Assembly: GCF_013283195.1 (NCBI RefSeq)
Contig: NZ_JABEKT010000001.1
Span: forward strand, 3,173,473-3,237,472
Direction of reading: 5' to 3'
Source of the DNA: Ensifer adhaerens
Lineage (GTDB): Bacteria > Pseudomonadota > Alphaproteobacteria > Rhizobiales > Rhizobiaceae
Length of the DNA: 64,000 bases
This document shows, piece by piece, positions 1 to 9,332 of this stretch. Within the stretch, counting starts at the first letter, position 1, and every line of letters starts with the position of its first letter. The notes beneath the pieces are model-generated. The model saw only the letters and a program-made list of their open reading frames with translations. It ran no database searches and had not been told where the DNA came from. The position numbers were made by a program, and so were the translations under genes.

Positions 1-1
1 C

Positions 2-112
2 GCCTATGAGCCAGCCGCCCTCGCCGTCATCGCGTTCGGCATCACCTGGGGCTGCCTCGGCCTCATCCAGCTCGTCTCGCGCTTCCAAAAAAGCGCGCCT
101 CCCAAGGCCTGA
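2..112 (+). CDS. ABC transporter permease, C-terminal fragment
   Basis: Only the last 36 codons are in the window. They read as a hydrophobic helix (ALAVIAFGITWGCLGLIQLV) followed by a short basic tail, SRFQKSAPPKA, and a TGA stop. That is the usual end of an inner-membrane ABC permease, and the next gene, 12 bases downstream on the same strand, is an ABC ATPase, so the two very probably belong to one importer operon. The substrate cannot be read from this piece. Confidence 0.7.
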   Translation, partial: AYEPAALAVIAFGITWGCLGLIQLVSRFQKSAPPKA

Positions 113-124
113 GGATCGGTTCAT

Positions 125-1186
125 ATGAGTTTCCTGACACTGACCAACATCCAGAAATCCTTCGGCCCCGTGCAAGTCGTGCATGGCTTCGACATGGCGA
201 TCGAGAAGGGCGAGTTCGTCTCGTTCCTTGGGCCCTCGGGCTGCGGCAAGACCACCGTCTTGCGCATGATCGCCGGCTTCGAGACGCCCTCCAGCGGATC
301 CATCGTCATCAATGGCAAGGACCAGGGCACGCTGAAACCGAACCAGCGCAACATCGGCATGGTGTTCCAGGCCTACGCTCTGTTTCCGAACATGAACGTG
401 CACGACAACGTCGCCTTCGGCCTGAAGGTCGCCGGTGCTCCGAAGGCGGAGACCGACACGCGCGTCAAGCAGATGCTGAGCCTGATCAAGCTCGAGCACC
501 TGGCCGACCGTTTCCCCTACCAGCTGTCCGGCGGCCAGCAGCAGCGCGTGGCGCTCGCCCGCGCGCTCGCAGTCAAGCCGCAGGTGCTTTTGCTCGACGA
601 ACCACTGTCGGCGCTCGACGCCAAGATCCGCGTGTCGCTACGCGAGGAAATCCGCCAGATCCAGCAGCAACTCGGCATCACCACCGTCTTCGTCACCCAT
701 GACCAGGAAGAGGCGCTGTCGATCTCGGATCGCATTGTCGTGATGAATGGCGGCCGTGCCGACCAGATCGGCACGCCGTTCGAGATCTACAACACACCTG
801 CCACCCGCTTCGTCGCCTCCTTCGTCGGCACGCTCAACATCATCGAGGCCAAGGTCGCAGACCCGGCCACGGGCGCCGTCGCCATTGGCAACCAGCAGGT
901 CTCGCTGAAGGAGCAGATTGCCGGCATGAAGGGCGGCGACCCGATTTCGCTGGCGCTGCGCCCGGAGGCAGGCTCGATCGCCGACAGCGCCAAGGGTGAT
1001 ACGGCACTGACCGGTGAAGTGGTTTCGACCAGCTTCCTCGGCTCGGTCATCCGCACCAAGCTGCGGATCGGCGGCGATGTCATCTCTTTCGACATGTTCA
1101 ACGACCCCGGCCTGACGCCGCCGACCTTCGGCGACAACGTCACGCTGCGTTTCGCCGCCAAGGATCTGCTGGTCATCCGCGAGTAG
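125..1186 (+). CDS. ABC transporter ATP-binding protein, PotA/FbpC type
   Basis: A cytoplasmic ATPase of 353 residues that powers an importer. Walker A is GPSGCGKT at residues 36-43; the Q-loop (VFQAYALFP), signature LSGGQQQR, Walker B LLLLDEP and H-loop VTHDQEEA are all intact. After about residue 240 comes a TOBE-like regulatory domain, which together with the length is typical of the polyamine, iron and 2-aminoethylphosphonate importer ATPases. The gene follows the truncated permease by 12 bases. The substrate is not known; the binding protein lies outside the window. Start ATG at 125. Confidence 0.9.
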   Translation: MSFLTLTNIQKSFGPVQVVHGFDMAIEKGEFVSFLGPSGCGKTTVLRMIAGFETPSSGSIVINGKDQGTLKPNQRNIGMVFQAYALFPNMNVHDNVAFGLKVAGAPKAETDTRVKQMLSLIKLEHLADRFPYQLSGGQQQRVALARALAVKPQVLLLDEPLSALDAKIRVSLREEIRQIQQQLGITTVFVTHDQEEALSISDRIVVMNGGRADQIGTPFEIYNTPATRFVASFVGTLNIIEAKVADPATGAVAIGNQQVSLKEQIAGMKGGDPISLALRPEAGSIADSAKGDTALTGEVVSTSFLGSVIRTKLRIGGDVISFDMFNDPGLTPPTFGDNVTLRFAAKDLLVIRE

Positions 1187-1324
1187 CCGAGCGTTGAAAG
1201 GTCAACCGTCGCTGGAATCATTTCGCCCGGCGGCGGCCGGCCTTGGAAAAATCTGTCGTAATTTCCAGGATTTTCGTCGCGCCACGCGTTTGACCACGCG
1301 TGGCCGATCTATATAGTCGGCCCT

Positions 1325-2139
<815 letters not shown>

Positions 2140-2168
2140 TCTGACGCCACACCGTATCGTAACCGGCA

Positions 2169-2420
2169 GCCCCTCATCCGGCCTGCCGGCCACCTTTCTC
2201 CCCGCCTGGCGGGGAGAAGGACGTGCGTCGCGCGCTCTCGCGTCCAAGCACCGTCATCCGATGGCCACAGCCTTTGCCACCCTACGCTGCGGTCGTCGGT
2301 ACCGGCAAAGCGGATGGCAAGGCTGTCGGACGAAATAGCACCGCAGGGCTTACGGCGAGTGAAAGCGCACGCGACCGTCCCCTCTCCCCGCCTGCGGGGA
2401 GAGGGCTAGGGTGAGGGGCA
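2169..2420. repeat. Intergenic palindromic repeats, family 1 (RIME-like)
   Basis: The 417 bases between ribH2 and the LtrA gene hold no credible gene. They contain two GC-rich palindromic modules: CCCCTCATCCGGCCTGCCGG followed by the TTCTCCCC...GGGGAGAA hairpin (2169-2220), and CCCTCTCCCC-GCCT-GCGGGGAGAGGG followed by CTAGGGTGAGGGGC (2377-2420). The same modules recur in four other gaps of this window (25.2, 29.9, 39.4 and 41.1 kb). The arrangement resembles the rhizobial intergenic mosaic elements. Confidence 0.8.
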
Positions 2421-2556
2421 GCTTTGCGCAAAACGGGTGAAGAACAAATCCAAGTGAAGGCCCCGACCCCATTCTTGAATCAACCTCTGAACCACCTGAA
2501 TCGACCCGCCAGCAACGGCCCTCAAACCGCTGTTTCGACTCAGTAATTCCAGCGGC

Positions 2557-3834
2557 TCACTGCGCCGGCTCGGCCTCGGCGAGGCAACGTTCCAACGCCG
2601 CCATGCGGTGACGATGGCCCGCCGCCTCGAAGCCGACGACTGTCACGAACGGCGCGAACATCACGACAATCAGGCAGACCGCCATGTCGACGCCTGCCAT
2701 CGCCGCTGCGATCGACGCTGCCAGCACAAGCACCGTTCCGGCGAGCAGCCACGCATGCAGCGGCTCCGCCTGCCGCAGCAAATAGGCATACATGCCGTAG
2801 ACCAGGCCGATGTAGGCGCCGACCGGGATGACCACAGTCAGCACCGCTGCCAGCGAGCCGATATGTGCCTTGTGCTCGATGTAGTAGGCAGCGACATGCA
2901 GGCCGGCGCCGGTCGCTACGATCGCGGCGAAGATGAACATGTGGCCATAGCCCCAGACGAAGGACCGCTTGCGGTGCGCATGTAGCACCTCTGCACTCGG
3001 CAGCAGGAAATAGATCCACCACATGCCGAAGGTGAGGCCGGTGCCGGCCAGGCAGACGAGCGCCACGTCGAGGTTCCAGCCCTCCCCGTCGACAACGGCG
3101 GTGATCGAGGCGACCGTGCCGACCACACCTTCGCCAAGCGCGATGATCGCCAGAAGGCCGTAGCGCTCGGCGATATGGTGCGCATGCCAAGGCGTGCCAC
3201 CATACCGCGTCTCGGCGATATAGGGCCCAAGCATCTCGATCGCCGTCAGCACCACCACCATCGCAATGGACACGCTGAGCGAGAAATCGAAGAAGATCAG
3301 CACGATCCAGCCGAGCTGGGCGATGCCGATGGCGATCACATAGGTCATGCAGGCACCGCGCCGCTGCGGATCCTGCCGGGTGGCGCGCAGCCACTGGAAG
3401 ATCATCGCCACGCGCATGACGACATAGCCGAGCACCATCACGCCATTGTCGAGATGCCCACCCACGTCGATCGAGTGGAACATGGCGGGAAGGCCGATTG
3501 CCAGTATCAGCACGCCGACCATCTGCACCATGGTGACGCAGCGAAACACCCAGTCGTCAGTGTCATAGGCGGAGGCGAACCAGGTGAAATTGATCCAGGC
3601 CCAGCAGATGGCAAAGATCGCGAGCGTAAAGCCGATCAGCCCTGCCTTGAAATGTCCTTCGGCCATCAGATGCGCAAGTTGCGATGCGGCAAGGCTGAAG
3701 GCGATGACGAAGGTCAGATCGAACAGAAGCTCGAGCGTCGTTGCCGTGCGGTGGTGTTCATGCGTGTCGCGGCCACTCATGCGCGCCAGGCGATGGGCTG
3801 TGGCACGGGGTGGCGTCGTGGTGGCGTCGGACAT
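2557..3834 (-). CDS. Low temperature requirement A (LtrA) family membrane protein
   Basis: About 425 residues with some ten or more hydrophobic segments. After a short hydrophilic N-terminus comes HHRTATTLELLFDLTFVIAF, the hallmark of the LtrA family, and later HHIAERYGLLAIIALGEGVVG, the second conserved block. LtrA was named from a Listeria mutant unable to grow in the cold, but the molecular role is not known. I place the start at 3834 (MSDATTT), preceded by CGAGGAATG; an upstream in-frame start at 3879 would add 15 residues. It is separated from the upstream ery operon by a terminator, so it is probably transcribed alone. Confidence 0.85.
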   Translation of the reverse strand: MSDATTTPPRATAHRLARMSGRDTHEHHRTATTLELLFDLTFVIAFSLAASQLAHLMAEGHFKAGLIGFTLAIFAICWAWINFTWFASAYDTDDWVFRCVTMVQMVGVLILAIGLPAMFHSIDVGGHLDNGVMVLGYVVMRVAMIFQWLRATRQDPQRRGACMTYVIAIGIAQLGWIVLIFFDFSLSVSIAMVVVLTAIEMLGPYIAETRYGGTPWHAHHIAERYGLLAIIALGEGVVGTVASITAVVDGEGWNLDVALVCLAGTGLTFGMWWIYFLLPSAEVLHAHRKRSFVWGYGHMFIFAAIVATGAGLHVAAYYIEHKAHIGSLAAVLTVVIPVGAYIGLVYGMYAYLLRQAEPLHAWLLAGTVLVLAASIAAAMAGVDMAVCLIVVMFAPFVTVVGFEAAGHRHRMAALERCLAEAEPAQ

Positions 3835-3936
3835 GGATCGGCATTCCTCGCAGACGGGATGATATGCAAGAATATTCAAATATTTTCAGAAGCTTCGTCA
3901 AGCGGGCAGTGCCAGATCACCCAGCATTGGCTGAAC

Positions 3937-3965
3937 ATGAAAACGCCCGGCATCTCTGCCGGGCG
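3937..3965 (-). terminator. Probable rho-independent terminator after the ery operon
   Basis: On the minus strand CGCCCGGC-AGAGAT-GCCGGGCG (3965 to 3944) forms an 8-bp GC-rich stem directly followed by TTTT. It lies 160 bases after the rpiB stop and before the LtrA gene, as expected for the end of the long polyol operon. Confidence 0.7.
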
Positions 3966-4071
3966 TCTCGCCGCAATGCGCGAGGGAGGATCAACGTGCA
4001 TGGCGGTATCAGCGCATTTCCAGGACACATGCGAAGCCGTTCGCCGCCAGGAATTGCGTAAAACGATGCGA

Positions 4072-4112
4072 GAGAGCGTCTCCGTGGCCCGGTTCAGGCC
4101 GGAAACGCTCTC
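4072..4112 (-). other. Hairpin just after the rpiB stop codon
   Basis: GAGAGCGT (4072-4079) pairs with ACGCTCTC (4105-4112), with further pairing inside (GGCCCGG with CAGGCC). It begins 14 bases after the rpiB stop. There is no T-run behind it, so it may protect the mRNA 3' end or help the terminator further on rather than terminate by itself. Confidence 0.5.
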
Positions 4113-4125
4113 TTGCCCGGTTGAA

Positions 4126-4563
4126 TTACTTCGCCGCGTCGAGACGATCGATCGCGTCGACATTGCCGGCCGACGGGCCGTTCGGGTCGAACTCGGAGGC
4201 GAGCCAGGCATCGACGATCGATTTGGCCAGTTCCGGCCCGATGACGCGTGCGCCCATGGTGATGATCTGGGCGTTGTTCGACTTAGCAGCCCGCTCGGCG
4301 GAATAGGTGTCGTGGGTCAGCGCGGCGCGGATGCCCGGCACCTTGTTAGCCGAGATGCAGACGCCGATGCCGGTGCCGCAGAAGAGGATGCCGCGCTCGT
4401 TCTCGCCGTCGACGATGGTCTGCGCCAGCTTCTGCGACAGGTCGGCGTAGAAGCCGGACTGGCTGAGGTCGCTGACCTCGAGGCCAGCTTTGCTCTTCAG
4501 GTGCGCGGCGATGACGTCGAGCAAGGGCTTGCCGGCGCTGTCTGCTCCGATTGCGATCTTCAT
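4126..4563 (-). CDS. eryI: D-erythrose-4-phosphate isomerase (RpiB family, EryI)
   Basis: A 145-residue RpiB/LacAB-family isomerase, the last step of the Brucella-type erythritol pathway (D-erythrulose 4-phosphate to D-erythrose 4-phosphate); also called rpiB in rhizobia. [20 protein letters not shown] with the base Cys62 is intact. Two histidines of ribose-5-phosphate isomerase B are absent: the DHxG motif is DSAG (Ser9) and the His of HND/HNN is Ser95 in KSNNAQ. A ring-opening residue is not needed for a tetrose 4-phosphate, which cannot close to a furanose, so the change fits the EryI role. Start at 4563 is preceded by GGAAAGGAA. Confidence 0.88.
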   Translation of the reverse strand: MKIAIGADSAGKPLLDVIAAHLKSKAGLEVSDLSQSGFYADLSQKLAQTIVDGENERGILFCGTGIGVCISANKVPGIRAALTHDTYSAERAAKSNNAQIITMGARVIGPELAKSIVDAWLASEFDPNGPSAGNVDAIDRLDAAK

Positions 4564-4603
4564 GATGGTTCCTTTCCGTCGTTTTGGTTGGCGTGCAAGG
4601 GGC

Positions 4604-5371
4604 TCAGATCGCCCCGGAGACACGCTTGAGAATGTCGAGATAGCCGTTGACGTCCCAGGCCGAGCGGCCGATGAACAGGCCGTCGATATGCTTCTCAGCG
4701 ATCAGTTCCTCGCAATTGCCGGGATTGACGCTGCCGCCGTAGAGCACGGGCACGCGCACGCCGAGTGCGGCTTCAGCCACATCGGCGATGCGCTTGTGGC
4801 GCTGGTCGGCATAATCGGATGTTGCCGGGATGCCGTTGACGCCGATCGCCCAGACCGGCTCGTAGGCAAGCAGGATCGTCGCCTTGCGGGCGTCGCCGTC
4901 AAGAAGCGCCAGCGCCCCTTCCACCTGCCGCTTCAACACGGCATCCGCCTCGCCCGCCTCGCGCTCGGCAAGCGTCTCGCCGATGCAGATCAGCGGCACG
5001 AGGCCGTGGCGCACGGCTGCCGCCGTCTTCAGGCCAACGGTCCGGTCGGTCTCGCCGAAATGCTCACGCCGTTCGCTGTGGCCGAGCTCGACCACGTCGA
5101 GATTGCAGTCCCTCAGCATCACCGGCGACACCTCGCCGGTCCAGGCGCCGGCATCATCCCAATGCATGTTCTGTGCGCCGACCTTGACGCTGGTTTGAGC
5201 CAGCCGGTCCTTGACCTGACGAACGGCGGTAAAGGGCGGAATGACGAAACGCTGGATGCGATCGTCGCGCGCTGCGTCCGCTGCCGCCAGTCCGTCGGCA
5301 AAGACCATGGCCTCGGCCAGCGTCTTGTTCATCTTCCAGCTTGTGCCCACCCAGAGCTGCGGCTTGGTCAT
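4604..5371 (-). CDS. eryH: D-3-tetrulose-4-phosphate isomerase (triosephosphate isomerase-like, EryH/TpiB)
   Basis: A 255-residue TIM barrel of the triosephosphate isomerase family. The catalytic Lys13 (SWKMNK), His98 (ELGHSERR) and Glu171 (AYEPVWAIG) are present. The phosphate-gripping loop after WAIG reads VNGIPA in place of the usual TGKxA, marking it as the polyol-operon paralogue (TpiB in rhizobia, TpiA2/EryH in Brucella) rather than glycolytic TpiA. EryH isomerises D-3-tetrulose 4-phosphate to D-erythrulose 4-phosphate ahead of EryI. Its ATG overlaps the eryR stop (ATGA), so translation is coupled. Confidence 0.9.
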   Translation of the reverse strand: MTKPQLWVGTSWKMNKTLAEAMVFADGLAAADAARDDRIQRFVIPPFTAVRQVKDRLAQTSVKVGAQNMHWDDAGAWTGEVSPVMLRDCNLDVVELGHSERREHFGETDRTVGLKTAAAVRHGLVPLICIGETLAEREAGEADAVLKRQVEGALALLDGDARKATILLAYEPVWAIGVNGIPATSDYADQRHKRIADVAEAALGVRVPVLYGGSVNPGNCEELIAEKHIDGLFIGRSAWDVNGYLDILKRVSGAI

Positions 5372-6159
5372 GTTTTCTCCGATACTTTTTGTGTGTCGAC
5401 CTTGACCAGGCGTACGCCGGCTTCGCTCAGCGCGTCGGCATGCTCATCCGCCACTTCGGCGCCTGTCAGCACCGCGTCGAAGGCGTCGAGCCCGGTCAGG
5501 AAATGCAGGGCGGATCGCCCGAACTTGTCGTGATCAACAAGCAGATACTTGCGCGCCGCCGATTTCACCATCAGGCGCTTCGCCTGCACGACCTCCTGGT
5601 CCTGGTGGAAGGCTGCCGTGCCAGCGACGGCGGAGCTGGAGAGGAAGGCGATGTCGACGCGCAGCGAGCGCAGCGCCTCTTCCGTCACAATGCCAAAGAA
5701 GCCATTGAACTTCTTGCTGTACTGGCCGCCGAGCGCGATCACGTTGATGCCCGGCGCGCCGGAGAGGCCTGAGATGACGCCGAGATTGTTGGTGATGACG
5801 GTGAGCGGCCTGATGTCCCGGATGCAGGCAGCAATCGCGCCAGCGGTCGAACTGTCGTCGATGAGGATGCTCTGCCCCGGCTCGATCAGACCAGCCGCAT
5901 ATTCGGCGATCCGGTTCTTCTCGGCGGCGGCAATCTTCTCACGGTAGCGGAAATCGCTTTCGAACTGCGGGCTCGACTGGATCGAGGCGCCACCATGCAC
6001 CTTGCGCAACAGGCCGGCCTGTTCAAGGTCGTCGAGGTCGCGATGCACAGTCATCTTGCTGACGCCGAAACGGAGCGAAAGATCCTCGACGGACGCCGTG
6101 CCGGCCTCCATCAGAACATCCATGATCGCCTGTCGCCTGTCTTCCGGCTTCATCGCCAT
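5368..6159 (-). CDS. eryR: DeoR-family transcriptional regulator EryR
   Basis: DeoR-type regulator of about 263 residues: an N-terminal winged HTH (RRQAIMDVL, SVEDLSLRFGVSKMTVHRDLDDLEQAGLLRKVHGGA) and a sugar-phosphate sensing domain with the ISE/RpiA-like fold (ILIDDSSTAGAIA, VITNNLG, FNGFFG). In rhizobia EryR lies with tpiB and rpiB, as here, and responds to a tetrose-phosphate intermediate; the exact ligand is inference. I prefer the start at 6159 (MAMKPEDRR), with GAGGCGG just upstream; 6153 and 6195 are also in frame. An 18-bp palindrome lies upstream and may be its own operator. Confidence 0.88.
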   Translation of the reverse strand: MAMKPEDRRQAIMDVLMEAGTASVEDLSLRFGVSKMTVHRDLDDLEQAGLLRKVHGGASIQSSPQFESDFRYREKIAAAEKNRIAEYAAGLIEPGQSILIDDSSTAGAIAACIRDIRPLTVITNNLGVISGLSGAPGINVIALGGQYSKKFNGFFGIVTEEALRSLRVDIAFLSSSAVAGTAAFHQDQEVVQAKRLMVKSAARKYLLVDHDKFGRSALHFLTGLDAFDAVLTGAEVADEHADALSEAGVRLVKVDTQKVSEKT

Positions 6160-6205
6160 CCGCCTCGATCCGATGGCGTAGGAGTACGCCATCACTCCCG
6201 GGAAG

Positions 6206-6223
6206 ATAACATCGTAATGTTAT
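6206..6223. promoter_or_regulatory. Palindrome between eryC and eryR, candidate EryR operator
   Basis: ATAACAT-CGTA-ATGTTAT is a perfect 7-bp inverted repeat in the AT-rich 97 bases between the eryC stop and the preferred eryR start. It is the largest AT-rich gap within the otherwise tightly packed operon, so an internal promoter for eryR-eryH-eryI with autoregulation is likely. This is inferred from position and symmetry only. Confidence 0.5.
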
Positions 6224-6256
6224 ATTTCAATATCGATGGTGAGATTTTGTGATTTT

Positions 6257-7195
6257 TTAATGTGATCTTGATGATCGATTGAAGCCCGTGTCGATGTAGG
6301 GCTCCCAGAACTCCACGGATTCCCGGATCATATCGACGACATTGTGATCCGTTGGCTCACGCTCGCGGAAGGAAAGCTCCAGGCAGATCTCGTTGTCGGT
6401 GCCGCCGCCAGCCTTGACCGCGTCGATCAGCTTTTCCGGCGTGATGCGTCCGTCCTTGTTGTAGGCGGCGGTGAACGGCCAATGCCCGCCCTTGTTCATC
6501 GATGACTGCTTGATGTGGATGATCGGCGAGCGCTCGGGAAAGGCGCCAGCCCAGGCATAGGGGTCGATATCATCGGGATCGTCGGAGGTGACGTCGCCGT
6601 GGTCGATATCGACCATCATCTTCATCGGGATCGGCAGGCCGGCCTCTGCCAGCCGCCGGTCGAGCGCACGGCACTCGGCGATCGTGTGGCCGAACTCGCG
6701 GCCGACCGACATCGGCTCCCAGAAGACATAGGAAAGACCGGCCGCCTTGCCGTGCTCCGCCACCTCGCGCCAGCAGTCGATGGCGATCTTCATCAGCTCC
6801 TCGCGCCGCGCCGGGTCGTCGTAATCCCGGAGCGTGAAGATCGCGAACTGCGTGCCCATGCCGGAAGCGCCGAGCTCGGCGGAGATATCAGCGAAGGTCT
6901 TGAACCAGTCGACGTAGTAACGCCGCACATCCGGATCCGGGTGGCCGAAATGATTGAGCCTGCCATAGGGCCCGGTCATGCCCGAGGTGATCTTCACGCC
7001 GGTGCGGGCGAGTGCCGCCCTGAACTGGCGTATGGTCTTGGAGATCGTCGCCGCCGGCCAGCCCGGATTGACGAACTCGTGCGTCAATTGCACGTAGCCG
7101 ATGCGGATCTGTTCGCCGATCGTCTCGATCAGGTCGTCGGGTTCGGCAAAGCGGTTGACCAGCGGATTGGTGTTGAGCGACAGCGTGAAGGCCAA
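6257..7195 (-). CDS. eryC: L-3-tetrulose-4-phosphate racemase EryC (xylose isomerase-like TIM barrel)
   Basis: 312 residues of the AP-endonuclease-2/xylose isomerase-like TIM barrel superfamily. Metal-site type segments are visible: FWEPMSVGREFGHT, MVDIDHGD, IIHIKQSS and CLELSF. EryC was once called a dehydrogenase but in Brucella was shown to racemise L-3-tetrulose 4-phosphate, the product of EryB, to the D form used by EryH. It sits 14 bases after the HAD gene and before eryR, in the order expected for a rhizobial ery operon. No nucleotide-binding motif is present, in line with the racemase role. Confidence 0.9.
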   Translation of the reverse strand: MAFTLSLNTNPLVNRFAEPDDLIETIGEQIRIGYVQLTHEFVNPGWPAATISKTIRQFRAALARTGVKITSGMTGPYGRLNHFGHPDPDVRRYYVDWFKTFADISAELGASGMGTQFAIFTLRDYDDPARREELMKIAIDCWREVAEHGKAAGLSYVFWEPMSVGREFGHTIAECRALDRRLAEAGLPIPMKMMVDIDHGDVTSDDPDDIDPYAWAGAFPERSPIIHIKQSSMNKGGHWPFTAAYNKDGRITPEKLIDAVKAGGGTDNEICLELSFREREPTDHNVVDMIRESVEFWEPYIDTGFNRSSRSH

Positions 7196-7209
7196 GGCAG
7201 CACTCCTGA

Positions 7210-8049
7210 CTACCAGAGAAATTTCGGAAGGATGAAATCGGGAGTAGCGCCATGGTCGGCAAAAAGCGCTTGCCGCTCCGCGTCGGAGGCATGTTCCAAT
7301 ATGCCCGTGGTCACCAGCACCGAGCCGAGCCCGGCACTCGCCGCGCCGGCGATATCGTGCTCGATGCTATCGCCGATGGCGCAGACACGCGACGGATCGG
7401 GACGGCCGAGAAAGTCGAGGGCAAAATCGTAGATGTCGGAGAAGGGTTTGCCGATCCAGCGCACCTTGCCGCCAATGTCCTCGTAAAGCTCGGCGATCCG
7501 CCCGGCGCCGAAGGCCGTTCCGGTCTTCGTCAGCATGACCTTGTCGGGGTTGGTGCAGAGGCACGGCACGCCGCGTCGCGCCGCCGGCGCCAGCAGCGCC
7601 TCGTAGTGCGACAGCGGCAGCACATCGCCTTCGCTTGCCGCCAGCAGCACAAAGTGCGCCTCTTCACCCCAGTGAGTGCGTTCAAGATCGAGCCCCTTCA
7701 GCGGCGAGAGGTCGCCGTCACGGCTGACCAGGAGGCATTTGCGGGGCAGCCCGCTTGCCTGCCTGCCTTCGCGCTTCAGGATCTGCCAGGCCACCTCGCC
7801 CGAAGTTAAAAACCAGTCCCAGCTGCCGGCGACGAAGCCGAGGTCGACGAGGCGACGATCGTTTTCCGCCGAGCGCTTGCCGGAATTGGAGAGAATGACG
7901 ATGCGCTTGCCCTGATCCTTCAGCCGCACCAGCGTCTCGGCGGCGCCGGGATAAGGCCCGCGACCGTCGCGCAGCACACCGAACTGATCGATCAGGAACG
8001 CATCGTAACGATCGGCGATATCGGCAAGGCCGGTGATGTCGGTTGTCAT
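7210..8049 (-). CDS. HAD-IIA family hydrolase-like protein
   Basis: 279 residues of haloacid dehalogenase subfamily IIA (the TIGR01459-type group). Motif I is DAFLIDQFGVL: the nucleophile Asp21 is present, but the acid/base Asp two residues on is Phe23. ILSNSGKR is motif II and AIGDSIEHDIAGA motif IV. Members of this group are mostly uncharacterised; a sugar-phosphate phosphatase or a non-catalytic role is possible. Its start overlaps the stop of the upstream kinase gene by 4 bases. An upstream in-frame start at 8166 would lie inside the kinase gene and is unlikely. Confidence 0.8.
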   Translation of the reverse strand: MTTDITGLADIADRYDAFLIDQFGVLRDGRGPYPGAAETLVRLKDQGKRIVILSNSGKRSAENDRRLVDLGFVAGSWDWFLTSGEVAWQILKREGRQASGLPRKCLLVSRDGDLSPLKGLDLERTHWGEEAHFVLLAASEGDVLPLSHYEALLAPAARRGVPCLCTNPDKVMLTKTGTAFGAGRIAELYEDIGGKVRWIGKPFSDIYDFALDFLGRPDPSRVCAIGDSIEHDIAGAASAGLGSVLVTTGILEHASDAERQALFADHGATPDFILPKFLW

Positions 8050-9332
8050 AATATACCTGCCTGTCTTGCGCCCATGAGCGCCAGCCGCGCCGCGCCGGCC
8101 GCGGCTTCTTCGGAGCGCACCGCCAGGAACGGCACGCCGAGCTTGCGTGCGCGGATTGACGACCACACGCCATTTTTAGCACCGCCACCGACGGTGCGGA
8201 TGGAGCCGAGCTTCGGCCCGCCAAGTGCTGTCAGCCTGTCATAGGCGAGGCTTTCGACACCGGCGATGCCCTCGAAGATCGCCTGCAGAAACACGGCATC
8301 ATCCTCAGGCCGCGGTGTCATGCGCGGTGCCAAGTGCGGATCGGCGATCGGAAAGCGCTCGCCCGGCTTGGTCAGCGGATAATAGTCGAGCCCGGTATCG
8401 CTGGCCGGATCTATGCGGGCGGAGAGCGCCTCGATTTGTTCGCCGGAGAAATGCGCCGCCAGAACCACGCCGCCGGTGTTCGACGCGCCGCCAGCCAGCC
8501 ACATGTCGCCAATGCGGTGGCTGTAGAGCCCGTATTCCGGCGCAAACAGCGGCCGGTCGGAAAGCACCTTCACCGTCAAGGTCGTGCCAAGCGCGCTGAC
8601 GCCATCACCTGGCCGGTCAGCGCCCGTCGCCAGGAACGAGGCGCAGCCATCAGTGGTGCCTGCAACGACGACCACCTCTCGCGAAAGGCCGAAAGCTTCG
8701 GCAGCCGCCGGCGAGATCGTCGCCACCGGCTCGCCGGCAGGCAGCACCTCCGGCAACAGCCCTGTGTGCGCATCGGTCTTCTCGAGCCAGTCCGGCCAGC
8801 ATCGCGTAATCGGGTCGTAGCCGGTCTTCAAAGCATTGTTCTCGTCGGACACATCGTAAAGCCCGGTAAAATGCCCGGCCAGCCAGTCGGCCTGGTGGAT
8901 CACACGGAAGACGCCCGGCACCGACTGGAATGTCAGCACCTTGGCAAGCCCTGATGTCGCGCCGTGAGCGGCACTTTCCTTTGGCGCATGGGCGGCAATC
9001 GCCTGCAGGATTGCAGCATCGGCAACCGCATCGTTGTACATCATCGGGCGAGCGAGCGGCGCGCCGTCAGCGGCAACCGGCAGCATCGTTCCAGAGGTGC
9101 CGTCGATGCTGATCGCCCGGATCACACCGCGATCGACCGCGGCGAGCACGTCGCCAAGTGCCGCCCGCACCGCCTTCCACCAACCGATAGGATCGCGGTG
9201 ATCGTCCGAGAAGGCAGAAAGCCTGGCGGCGCCAGACGCGGCAATCGCGCCATCGGATGCCATCGCGACGGCGCGCGCACCCGAGGTGCCGATATCGATA
9301 CCGACGACGAGAGCGTCGTTTCTTGCGTTCAT
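8046..9332 (-). CDS. FGGY carbohydrate kinase, ribulokinase-like
   Basis: 428 residues of the FGGY/XylB superfamily with GIDIGTSGARAVA near the N-terminus, SIDGTSGTMLPV, VAGTTDGCASFLA and VSALGTTLTVK. This pattern is closest to the short D-ribulose kinases described from plants and cyanobacteria rather than to the 500-residue xylulokinases. It probably phosphorylates a keto-pentose or keto-tetrose made from an imported polyol. Start at 9332 overlaps the aldolase stop (ATGA) and its own stop overlaps the HAD gene, so the three are translationally coupled. The substrate is inference. Confidence 0.82.
   Translation of the reverse strand: MNARNDALVVGIDIGTSGARAVAMASDGAIAASGAARLSAFSDDHRDPIGWWKAVRAALGDVLAAVDRGVIRAISIDGTSGTMLPVAADGAPLARPMMYNDAVADAAILQAIAAHAPKESAAHGATSGLAKVLTFQSVPGVFRVIHQADWLAGHFTGLYDVSDENNALKTGYDPITRCWPDWLEKTDAHTGLLPEVLPAGEPVATISPAAAEAFGLSREVVVVAGTTDGCASFLATGADRPGDGVSALGTTLTVKVLSDRPLFAPEYGLYSHRIGDMWLAGGASNTGGVVLAAHFSGEQIEALSARIDPASDTGLDYYPLTKPGERFPIADPHLAPRMTPRPEDDAVFLQAIFEGIAGVESLAYDRLTALGGPKLGSIRTVGGGAKNGVWSSIRARKLGVPFLAVRSEEAAAGAARLALMGARQAGIL

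Noticed and set aside
2169..2420. Repeats as a CRISPR array
   Set aside because: Modules are palindromic, irregularly spaced and dispersed over several gaps; no repeat-spacer regularity and no cas gene.
4126..5371. Housekeeping rpiB and tpiA
   Set aside because: Key residues of both differ from the housekeeping enzymes and both are coupled to eryR in the polyol operon.
6257..7195. EryC as a dehydrogenase
   Set aside because: There is no nucleotide-binding motif; the sequence is a xylose-isomerase-like barrel, in line with the racemase role shown in Brucella.
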